A stretch of 7,640 bases of DNA from Rikenellaceae bacterium (GTDB lineage Bacteria; Bacteroidota; Bacteroidia; Bacteroidales; UBA932). The stretch is taken from positions 1 to 7,640 of the forward strand of contig CAAGIL010000206.1 of NCBI GenBank assembly GCA_900769905.1, in the 5' to 3' direction. A model generated the notes under the pieces. The model worked only from the letters and a program-made list of their open reading frames with translations. It had not been told where the DNA came from and searched no databases. The position numbers and the translations under genes were made by a program. Below are positions 1 to 6,800 of the stretch, piece by piece (the first letter of the stretch is position 1; each line of letters begins with the position of its first letter).

Positions 1-65
1 CCTTCCTTGAGGAAGCTCTCCACCTGGGTAAGGAGCAGCTCGTTGGGGACCTGGATGCTGCTCAT
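1..65 (-). CDS. S24/S26-type peptidase, 5' end only (runs off the window)
   Basis: Only the first 21 codons lie in the window, beginning MSSIQVPNELLLTQVESF with the ATG at 65-63. This opening (a short lead, then 'hydrophobic-x-PNELL...xxVExFLxEG') resembles the N-terminus of small S24/S26-family (signal-peptidase/LexA-like fold) proteins of Bacteroidales, whose catalytic Ser normally lies in a following SMRP-like motif. That motif would be beyond base 1 and cannot be seen, so the family call rests on the N-terminus plus gene context. The ATG overlaps the stop of the upstream kinase-like gene as ATGA, implying translational coupling, and no clear Shine-Dalgarno sequence precedes it. If the call is right, the protein would cleave or process a protein or peptide substrate of the cassette. 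It could equally be another small cassette protein. Confidence 0.5.
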   Translation of the reverse strand, partial: MSSIQVPNELLLTQVESFLKE

Positions 66-943
66 AGGGCTACGGTGTTGTGGCAAAGTTCGGCCGCTTC
101 CCGGTCAGGAAGACAGTCGAGGTGGTACATTTTCACCAGCGACACCAGCTGCTCGATGGTGGAGTGTATGCCGTCGGCAAGCTTGTCTATTTCGCGGAAA
201 GCGGAGCTCGAGGAGAAAATGGCCGCGTACGCTTCCAGGGGCTTGAGCTGGCGTATATGGTTCTCCGGGCTCTGGCGCAGGCGCACCACCGCACCCAGGG
301 GTACACCCAGGTTCCTGTAGCACGGAGTCTTGCCGCTCCACGGGCTGCCGTAAATCATTGCCTTTCCGTTCTCCACGCGTATTACCGGATTGTCGTCGTT
401 GAGCAGTTCGCTGCCCGGGATATGCTCCTTCCAGAGGCGGCTGTGGGTGCTTTTGCCCGTACCGCTCACGCCCAGGAACGCGTAGCCGCGCCCGTCGCAT
501 ATAGTCACGGAAGAGTGTATTTCCAGAGTTCCGCGGGTCGCCGAAGCCATCGCGAACATCAGCATAGATGCGTTGTCCAGCGCGAAGCGAAGGTTCCCGG
601 GACCGGCGCACAAGGCCAGTTTCCCCTTACGCATCCCGCTGTCAGTCAGGAGCCTGGCCACGGTAGGGAGGGAGTTCTCCGGAGCCATACCTATGCACCA
701 GCTTCCATCCGCGCAACGGTCCATCTCCAGCCTCGGGAAGCCCTCCGCGTCGGTGTGGTACACCTTCTGCGTCTGCAACTCCGGCAGGGCATCGACCAGC
801 TCAATCGCGCACAGCACCTCCTCCCCTGCGTACACGTACTCGAAGGGTTTGAAGTTGTCTGAGACCGACCACAGGGCGGAGTCCGCAGCCGCGCTCAGGG
901 AAAGGGTGTGTCCTGCTATCCTGTAATATTTTTCCATAATCAT
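62..943 (-). CDS. HPr-kinase/PEPCK-like P-loop kinase of a Bacteroidales cassette
   Basis: The 293-residue protein has a clear C-terminal P-loop domain of the HPr kinase/phosphorylase-PEPCK type. A conserved-looking His lies in EIHSSV (His143), followed by Walker A GVSGTGKST (158-166), an acidic pair in LLNDDNPV (Asp183-Asp184) and a second family motif, YGSPWSGKTPCYRN (198-211). The N-terminal ~130 residues are not the classical HprK domain and I do not recognise them. Databases often label such proteins 'phosphoenolpyruvate carboxykinase', but the protein is far too short for the metabolic enzyme. A protein or peptide Ser/Thr kinase is the likeliest activity (inference); the substrate is unknown. 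The ATG at 943 overlaps the upstream stop (ATGA). A second ATG at 937 lies 8 bases after an AAGGA (950-946 on this strand) and would give MEKYYRI..., an equally plausible start. The stop overlaps the next gene. No PTS genes are in view, so a catabolite-repression role is not supported. Confidence 0.82.
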   Translation of the reverse strand: MIMEKYYRIAGHTLSLSAAADSALWSVSDNFKPFEYVYAGEEVLCAIELVDALPELQTQKVYHTDAEGFPRLEMDRCADGSWCIGMAPENSLPTVARLLTDSGMRKGKLALCAGPGNLRFALDNASMLMFAMASATRGTLEIHSSVTICDGRGYAFLGVSGTGKSTHSRLWKEHIPGSELLNDDNPVIRVENGKAMIYGSPWSGKTPCYRNLGVPLGAVVRLRQSPENHIRQLKPLEAYAAIFSSSSAFREIDKLADGIHSTIEQLVSLVKMYHLDCLPDREAAELCHNTVAL

Positions 944-2064
944 TGTCCTTGTATGACGGCCTTCATTCCGGTCACGAAATAGCCCCAGAAGAACTTCAGG
1001 GAATCGAGAGGGAAGATAGTAATGTGGGCCAGGAAGCACTTGGAGTTTATGAAGAACGACTGGATTTTGCGGAACAGGTAAGGGTCGCGGGTGCGGTCGC
1101 GGCGTCTGAGCTTGGTGCCGAAGTTCCCCACCATCCCGACGTATTTCCATATCCTGCGGGCCTTGGTCCCGTTGCCCGGGCTCAAGAGGACAGCATCCTC
1201 TTCAGGCAGGGCCAAATAATTCACTATAAAGGACATAAAGGCCTTCCACTCGCTTTTCAGACCCATTTTTTCAAGCCTGGCTTCGAGCTTCGGGACATCC
1301 AGCAAGCCCCGGCAGCAGTGCAGCAGGCGGGCCCAGTCGCACAATTGCCTCAGGCCCAGCCCTCCGCAGAAGAAGTGCTGCAGGAGGTGGATGAAAATGA
1401 ACAGGGCATCGAAGTCCCGGCCCGGAAGGCGAACCTCCACGCTTCCTTCCCTGCCCCGGCATTCCATAATCCGGCAGTCGCTTCCGCTGAAAAGCTCGCG
1501 CTGCATCTCGTCCAGACAGCCGTTGATCCTCTTGCCGAGGCTGGTGTGCACGGTGCCGTGAATCTCGATTTCCATATCTCCGTGCATAGCCCCGTAATGA
1601 AGCTTGTCCAGGCCTTCCCCCTCGTCGCTCACTCCCAATCGGGAAAGGGTTTCCTTGGATTTCCGATAATCCTCGGGAAGGACGAAAAGGTCTATGTCCC
1701 CGGGCATACGGAGCTCGGGCTTGAGGTAGCAGCAGGCTATGCCCTGCCCCTTGAGCAGGAAAAGCGGAATTCCGTCCTCCTCAAAAAGGGGGACCAGGGA
1801 GGCGATCTCCGAGTTGGCCCGGGCATTGAGGCGGCGTATGTTCTCACAGAGGCCCAAAAGGCGCAGGCCCACAACCTCGGGCACGAAACCCGGGGGACAC
1901 AAGGCCGCTCCCTCCGCCACCAGACCTATGACAGTCTGTTCCCTTGCATTGCGCAAGACCGCCTTCCAATCCTCTTCCGAGGGCTGGAAGGAGGAAACGT
2001 CCGGGGCCGTACCCCAAAGGCCGCTTCGCAGGAGCGTGAAAAACAGACTCTCGGCTTGATTCAT
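940..2064 (-). CDS. Nucleotidyltransferase family protein (NTP_transf_5-like)
   Basis: The 374-residue protein matches the 'uncharacterised nucleotidyltransferase' family (NTP_transf_5). The signature core FLLKGQGIACCYLKPELR is followed by MPGDIDLFV, giving the LKG motif (about 104-106) and the G-D-x-D metal-binding pair (about Asp123 and Asp125). A candidate third acidic position lies in MEIEIH (about 164-169). A second conserved-looking block, FIHLLQHFF...GLRQLCDWARLL (about 224-248), is typical of the family's helical half. The C-terminus is basic (KLRRRDRTRD), then rich in Phe and other hydrophobics, which could allow membrane association but is not a convincing transmembrane segment. The start is ATG at 2064; a GTG immediately upstream (2067) is possible but less likely. 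No Shine-Dalgarno sequence is visible. Its stop overlaps the kinase start (ATGA), so the two are coupled. The family would transfer a nucleotide or related group to an unknown acceptor. Homologues occur beside HPr-kinase-like genes in lasso-peptide and PqqD-containing clusters. Confidence 0.8.
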   Translation of the reverse strand: MNQAESLFFTLLRSGLWGTAPDVSSFQPSEEDWKAVLRNAREQTVIGLVAEGAALCPPGFVPEVVGLRLLGLCENIRRLNARANSEIASLVPLFEEDGIPLFLLKGQGIACCYLKPELRMPGDIDLFVLPEDYRKSKETLSRLGVSDEGEGLDKLHYGAMHGDMEIEIHGTVHTSLGKRINGCLDEMQRELFSGSDCRIMECRGREGSVEVRLPGRDFDALFIFIHLLQHFFCGGLGLRQLCDWARLLHCCRGLLDVPKLEARLEKMGLKSEWKAFMSFIVNYLALPEEDAVLLSPGNGTKARRIWKYVGMVGNFGTKLRRRDRTRDPYLFRKIQSFFINSKCFLAHITIFPLDSLKFFWGYFVTGMKAVIQGQ

Positions 2065-2109
2065 CACAGGATTATCTATGCTCTGGTTTCGCAGGCGAAA
2101 CTTGAATTA
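2065..2109. promoter_or_regulatory. Gap between SDR and nucleotidyltransferase with a 16-bp perfect palindrome
   Basis: The 45 bases between the SDR stop and the nucleotidyltransferase ATG contain GTTTCGC-AG-GCGAAAC at 2086-2101, with 7-base arms and a 2-base centre. As RNA it would fold as a 6-bp stem with a four-base loop. On the leftward transcript it is followed by CCAGAGCATAG, so it lacks the U-tract of an intrinsic terminator. As DNA it could be an operator for a dimeric regulator. I see no convincing TAnnTTTG promoter box in the gap, so read-through from the SDR remains possible. Function is unassigned. Confidence 0.4.
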
Positions 2110-2862
2110 TTATATCACTACGGCTCCGTCCACAGGGACCACGATGCCGGTGATGTAGGATGCGAGTTCGCTGGAGAGGAAAAGATATGCGTTGGCAATG
2201 TCCTCCGGTTCGCACATCCTTCCCATAGGGATGCGGGCGATGAGCGGCTTGATCATCTCATCCGGGAGATTTGCCACCATATCGGTCCTGGTCACGCCCG
2301 GGGCAACTGCGTTGACCCTGATGTTGTATTTTGCGAGCTCCCTCGCCAAGGACTTGGTAAGTCCGTTGACAGCGAACTTGGAAGTCGGGTAGAGGCAGCC
2401 TGAAGGCTGGCCGTAGATGCTCACTACCGAAGAGGTGTTGATGATGCATCCGCCCCCGTTCTCCTTCATTATCCTGGCAGCGGCACGCGCACACACGAAC
2501 ACGGCCTTGATGTTCACATCCAGAATCTTGTCCACCTCCTCGTCGGTGTACTGGGTGAGGAGGGTATGCTGGGAAATGCCGGCATTGTTGGCAAGGATAT
2601 CGAAGCGTCCGTACTTCTCGTAAACGCTCTTGAACGCCGCTTCCACGCTGGCGCTGTCGCAAAGGTCCGGGGCCATGGCGCTCACGTCAGCATCCGGCAT
2701 CTCGGCCTTGATCTTCTCCAGAGCCGCATTCGCGGTGCTCTCCCTTGAGCCGCAGAGCACTACGCTCGCGCCCGCTTCAAGGTATTTCTTAACAATCGCA
2801 TAACCGATTCCACGGGTGCCGCCGGTGACCACGGCAACTTTTCCTTTCAATGATATTTCCAT
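2110..2862 (-). CDS. Classical short-chain dehydrogenase/reductase (SDR), FabG-like
   Basis: The 250-residue protein is a complete classical SDR, a cytosolic NAD(P)(H)-dependent oxidoreductase. It shows the Rossmann glycine motif TGGTRGIG (13-20), NNAG (92-95) and the catalytic tetrad Asn117, Ser145, Tyr158 and Lys162 (YPTSK), with the usual 13-residue Ser-Tyr spacing. Arg17 in the glycine motif and Arg40 after the second strand suggest NADP(H) preference (inference). The C-terminus reads VPVDGAVVI, where most relatives have VDGG. Length and motifs fit the FabG/gluconate-5-dehydrogenase group, but no fatty-acid or sugar-acid genes are nearby, so no substrate is assigned. The start is ATG at 2862, preceded by MEISLKGK-type SDR spacing; only a weak AGG lies upstream. 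It is transcribed away from metF, from its own predicted promoter, and may lead the leftward operon. Confidence 0.9.
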   Translation of the reverse strand: MEISLKGKVAVVTGGTRGIGYAIVKKYLEAGASVVLCGSRESTANAALEKIKAEMPDADVSAMAPDLCDSASVEAAFKSVYEKYGRFDILANNAGISQHTLLTQYTDEEVDKILDVNIKAVFVCARAAARIMKENGGGCIINTSSVVSIYGQPSGCLYPTSKFAVNGLTKSLARELAKYNIRVNAVAPGVTRTDMVANLPDEMIKPLIARIPMGRMCEPEDIANAYLFLSSELASYITGIVVPVDGAVVI

Positions 2863-2895
2863 ATTTACCTAGTATTTATCTTGACTACAGTCTTA

Positions 2896-2903
2896 CAAAT
2901 TTA
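2896..2903 (-). promoter_or_regulatory. Predicted Bacteroidota -7 promoter box for the SDR gene
   Basis: On the minus strand, 2903-2896 reads TAAATTTG, an exact match to the Bacteroidota -7 consensus TAnnTTTG. It lies 33 bases upstream of the SDR ATG, predicting a leader of roughly 25-30 bases. No good TTTG-type -33 element is seen about 20 bases further upstream, only T-rich sequence, so the promoter call is moderate. Confidence 0.45.
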
Positions 2904-2927
2904 ACACATTAATTTGAAAAATCTCGT

Positions 2928-2935
2928 TATATTTG
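2928..2935 (+). promoter_or_regulatory. metF: Predicted Bacteroidota -7 promoter box for metF-metH
   Basis: TATATTTG at 2928-2935 matches TAnnTTTG exactly and ends only 8 bases before the metF ATG at 2944. With usual -7 geometry, transcription would start a few bases before, or at, the ATG, giving a leaderless or nearly leaderless metF message. The nearest TTTG upstream (2913-2916) is only 11 bases away, shorter than the usual ~19-21 spacing, so the -33 element is poor. No room remains for a cobalamin or SAM riboswitch. Confidence 0.45.
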
Positions 2936-2943
2936 TACTTATT

Positions 2944-3876
2944 ATGAAAGTTTCCGACATTCTCGCCTCAAGCAGAAAGGCGTATCCTTCACTCGAAATA
3001 GTGCCCCCTCTGACCGGTATCACCAAGGCCGAGCTCATCGAGGGCATACGTCCTTTTATGGAATTCAGCCCGCGCTACATCAACATCACCTGCCACAGGG
3101 ACGAATACGAATACCGCAGGCAGGAGAACGGGAGCTACACCAGGCGCCTGGTGCGCAAGCGCGTGAGCGAGAGTGCGGTGTGCGGAGCCATACAGTCCGA
3201 GTTCAAGGTGGAGGTGGTGCCCCACCTCATCTGCGGCGGTGCGACAGCCGAGCAGATCGAGTTCCAGCTCCAGGATTTCAAGTTCATGGACATAAGCAAC
3301 GTGCTCGCACTCAGGGGCGACTGCGTGAGCGGGGAGAAGCGTTTCACCCCTGAGCCGGGAGGCTACACCCACGCGAACGAACTCGTCGCCGCGATACGGG
3401 ACTTTGAGCAGGAGCGCGACTGCAAGGGCTTTTTCAGCATAGGCGTGGGCGCGTACCCGGAGAAGCATTTCGAGTGCGCCAACATCGAGGACGACATTGC
3501 CAACCTCAAGCGCAAGGTGGACGCGGGAGCGGACTACATCATCACGCAGATGTTCTTCAACAACGCTGACTTCTACCGTTTCGAGAAGCTCTGCCGCGAG
3601 GCGGGCATCACGGTTCCCATCATCCCGGGTCTGAAGCCGATTTCCACGGCAAAGCAGGTGGAGATGCTTCCGAAGTCCTTTTCCATCGACATCCCGCAGG
3701 ACCTCACCAGGGAGATTGCAGCCCACAGGGAGGACAAGCAGGCCGTGTATGAAATAGGCCAGAGCTGGTGCAAGGAGCAGTGCCGCGACCTGATAGCCCA
3801 CGGTGCTCCGGCGGTGCATTTCTACACCATGGGCAAGGCGGCGAATATCGTGAACATATTAAAGGAGTGCTTCTGA
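2944..3876 (+). CDS. metF: 5,10-methylenetetrahydrofolate reductase
   Basis: The 310-residue flavoprotein reduces 5,10-methylene-THF to 5-methyl-THF with NAD(P)H, supplying the methyl donor to the MetH encoded immediately downstream. It is a (beta/alpha)8 barrel of normal bacterial MetF length. Visible family features are the catalytic-Glu segment SLEIVPP (Glu18, equivalent to E. coli Glu28), PHLICGG (93-99), the FAD/folate motif NVLALRGD (119-126, Asp126), YIITQMFF (198-205, Gln202) and PGLKPIS (228-234), ending in VHFYTMGKAANIVNILKE. The start is ATG at 2944 (MKVSDILASS...). An in-frame TTG at 2914 would add ten hydrophobic residues but precedes the predicted promoter box. Its stop overlaps the metH start as TGATG. 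It diverges from the SDR gene across an 81-bp AT-rich region. Confidence 0.96.
   Translation: MKVSDILASSRKAYPSLEIVPPLTGITKAELIEGIRPFMEFSPRYINITCHRDEYEYRRQENGSYTRRLVRKRVSESAVCGAIQSEFKVEVVPHLICGGATAEQIEFQLQDFKFMDISNVLALRGDCVSGEKRFTPEPGGYTHANELVAAIRDFEQERDCKGFFSIGVGAYPEKHFECANIEDDIANLKRKVDAGADYIITQMFFNNADFYRFEKLCREAGITVPIIPGLKPISTAKQVEMLPKSFSIDIPQDLTREIAAHREDKQAVYEIGQSWCKEQCRDLIAHGAPAVHFYTMGKAANIVNILKECF
3861..3867 (+). promoter_or_regulatory. metH: Strong Shine-Dalgarno sequence for metH inside the end of metF
   Basis: AAAGGAG at 3861-3867 lies 8 bases before the ATG at 3876. It settles the metH start in favour of MQDILGALGE..., against the longer in-frame ATG at 3768 inside metF. It is notable because the other starts in this window show little or no Shine-Dalgarno sequence. 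Confidence 0.7.
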
Positions 3877-6800
3877 TGCAGGATATACTCGGAGCGCTGG
3901 GAGAGCGCATACTCATCCTTGACGGTGCAATGGGCACCATGCTCCAGAGCAGGGGCCTGAGCGGCAACAGCGAGGAGTTCAACCTCACTGCGGCGGCCAC
4001 GGTGGAGGAGATTCACCGCGCCTACATTGAGGCGGGTGCCGACATCATAGAAACCAATTCATTCTCAGCCAACAGGATATCCCAGAGCGAGTATGGGCGC
4101 AGCGAGGATGCCGCAGCGATGGCCCTGGCCTCCGCAAGGATTGCCGTGTCCGCTGCCCGCAGCGCCGGACGCAAGGTTTGGGTGGCGGGAAGCATAGGCC
4201 CGAGCGGCAAGTCCCTCACCCTCGCCCAGGACCTCTCCGACCCGGGCTACAGGCGCTACAGCTTCGACGACATGGTCCTGGCATACGGCGAGCAGATGCA
4301 CGCCCTCATCGAGGGTGGTGTGGACCTGCTCCTGCTCGAGACCTGTTTCGATGCCCTCAACGCCAAGGCGGCAATCTATGCCCTCTCCAAGATGGACAGA
4401 CAAGTGCCGCTGATGATTTCCGCCTCGGCCAGCGACCGCAGCGGAAGGACGCTCACCGGCCAGACCATCGAAGCCTTCTACCGCAGTGTGGAGCACGCCT
4501 CTCCCCTCTCCTTCGGACTGAACTGCTCGCTCGGGGCCGAGGAACTCAGCCCTATGGTGGAGGACGTCGCACGCTGGGCGGAGTGTGCGGTCAGCTGCCA
4601 TCCGAACGCCGGTCTTCCCAATGAAATGGGAGCCTACGACCAGAGCCCGGAGCAGATGGCGGAAGCCGTGGGAAGGATGGCCGGGAAGGGTCTGCTGAAC
4701 ATAGTCGGAGGCTGCTGCGGCACCACTCCGGACCACATACGCGCCATTGCGGAAGCCGTGAGCGGAGCCGCCCCGAGGCGCATTCCCGAGCTGAGGGAGT
4801 GCCTGCACGTGAGCGGACTCGAAGCCGTGAGCGTGGACAAGAGCCTGAATTTCACCAATGTAGGCGAACGCACCAACGTGGCCGGGTCGCGCAAGTTCGC
4901 GAAGCTCATCGCCGCCGGGGACTACGACAGCGCCCTGCAGGTGGCGGCCGGCCAGATCGAGAACGGTGCCGACATCATTGACATCAATATGGACGACGCG
5001 ATGCTCGACTCGCGTGCCGAGATGGAGAAGTTCCTCAGGTACATCTCCGGCGAACCGGCCGTGGCGAGGGCGGCGATAATGGTGGACTCCTCCCACTGGG
5101 ACACCATACTCGCGGGCCTGAAGAACGCCCAGGGCAAGTGCATCGTCAATTCCATCTCCCTCAAGGAAGGGGAGGAGGCTTTCCTGCACAAGGCCAGGGA
5201 AATCAAGGCCCTGGGTGCGGCAGTGGTGGTAATGGCCTTCGACGAGCAGGGCCAGGCCACGGACTACCAAAGAAAGATAGACATCTGCGCCCGCGCCTAC
5301 CGGCTGCTCACAGAAGAAGTAGGTTTCAGGCGCAGCGACATAATATTTGACGTAAACGTGCTGTCCGTGGGCACAGGCATAGCCGAGCACGCCCGCTACG
5401 GCATAGATTTCATAGAGGCGGTGCGCTGGATCAAGGGCAATCTTCCGGGAGCCCTGTGCTCCGGCGGCATCTCCAACCTCTCCTTTGCGTTCAGGGGCAA
5501 CAATGCCGTGCGCGAGGCGATGCACTCCGTATTCCTCTACCACGCCACGGCGGCCGGGCTGGATATGGGCATAGTGAATCCGGGTATGCTCAGGATTTAC
5601 GACGACATTGAGCCGGGCCTGCTGCGCGCAGTCGAGGATGTGATTTTGGATAGAGATCCCGGTGCCACCGAACGCCTCATAGAACTTGCCTCCGCAATGA
5701 TGGAAGCCAAGGCGGCAGACAGCGGGAGCCAGACATCCGCCTCAGCAGCCGAAGTCCCGTCCGCACCCGTTGGCGAGAGGATAGTGAAAGCCCTGGTAAG
5801 GGGCGGCTCCACCAGTCTGGAAGCGGACATACTCGAGTGCCTGAAGGAGAAGGGCAGGGCGGTGGACGTGATAGAAGGGCCTCTGATGAACGGAATGGCC
5901 AGGGTTGGCGAACTCTTCGCCGAGGGCAAGATGTTCCTCCCCCAGGTGGTAAAATCGGCCAAGGTAATGCGCGACGCTGTGGCGGTGCTGCGCCCCTATA
6001 TGGAGCAGGACAGCAGCCGGAGCTCCAGCGCGAAGCCCAAAATCCTTATGGCCACGGTCAAGGGGGATGTCCACGACATAGGCAAGAACATCACCGGAAT
6101 AGTGATGGGGTGCAACGGTTTCGAGGTCACCGACCTGGGAGTGATGGTACCGAAGGAGACAATACTCGAGCAGGCCGCCCTCACGGGTGCCGACATCATA
6201 GGGGTAAGCGGGCTCATCACGCCATCCCTCTACCAGATGGAGGAATTGTGCCGGGAGATGAGTGCACGCGGGCTGGATACACCCCTGCTCATAGGCGGTG
6301 CCACCACCTCAGCCCTGCACACCGCAGTCAAGCTTGCTCCGCTCTACGACCACGTGTTCTACGGGCCTGACGCATCCGCCAGTGCCGTGCTCGCCGGCCG
6401 CCTGATGTCCGACAGGAATGGCACGGAGGCTGAAGAGCACGAGAAACAGAGGAAGTTGCGCGAGATGTACGAGTCCCGCGACGCAGCCCGGGCGGAAGCC
6501 CCGCTCAGGCGGGAGCCCTTCCCTGCGGATTCCTTTCTTAAAGGGGCATTCTTTGAGAACATCGAGGCTCGGAGCTTCAGCATAGGCGAACTCCTGCCAT
6601 ATTTTGACTGGCAGCTTTTCTATGCCATCTGGGGCGTGAAGCCGGGCACGAAGGAAAGCGAGGAGGAGATGGCAAGGCTCAATTCCGATGCCGTGGAGGC
6701 AATCGACAGGATGATCAAGGGCGATGCCTGCCGCATCACGCTCTGCGCCCGTTTCGATGCCTGCCACGCTGAAGGGGATGAGATAGTTTCCGCCGATTTC

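Noticed and set aside
944..1150. Upstream extension of the kinase-like gene to an ATG at 1150
   Set aside because: It lies wholly inside the nucleotidyltransferase gene and gives a Pro/His/Arg-rich sequence of out-of-frame type; the ATGA overlap or the 937 start is better.
943..2403. Long rightward open frame (486 codons) antisense to the nucleotidyltransferase and SDR genes
   Set aside because: It spans two well-supported genes and their gap, has no recognisable domain, and is the expected by-product of GC-rich codon use on the opposite strand.
2914..2943. TTG start giving metF ten extra hydrophobic residues
   Set aside because: It overlaps the predicted promoter box, and homologues begin near the ATG at 2944; the hydrophobic decamer comes from AT-rich promoter DNA, not a signal peptide.
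2863..2943. Cobalamin or SAM riboswitch upstream of metF-metH
   Set aside because: The 81-bp AT-rich gap is too short and lacks B12-box-like sequence; no aptamer-like structure is visible.
3768..3875. 36-codon N-terminal extension of metH starting inside metF
   Set aside because: The ATG at 3876 has a strong AAAGGAG at the right spacing and begins the normal MetH N-terminus; the extension is just metF in another frame.
4065..5543. Long leftward open frame (492 codons) inside metH
   Set aside because: Antisense shadow of metH; its His/Gly/Val-rich composition has no family features, and metH motifs run continuously on the other strand.
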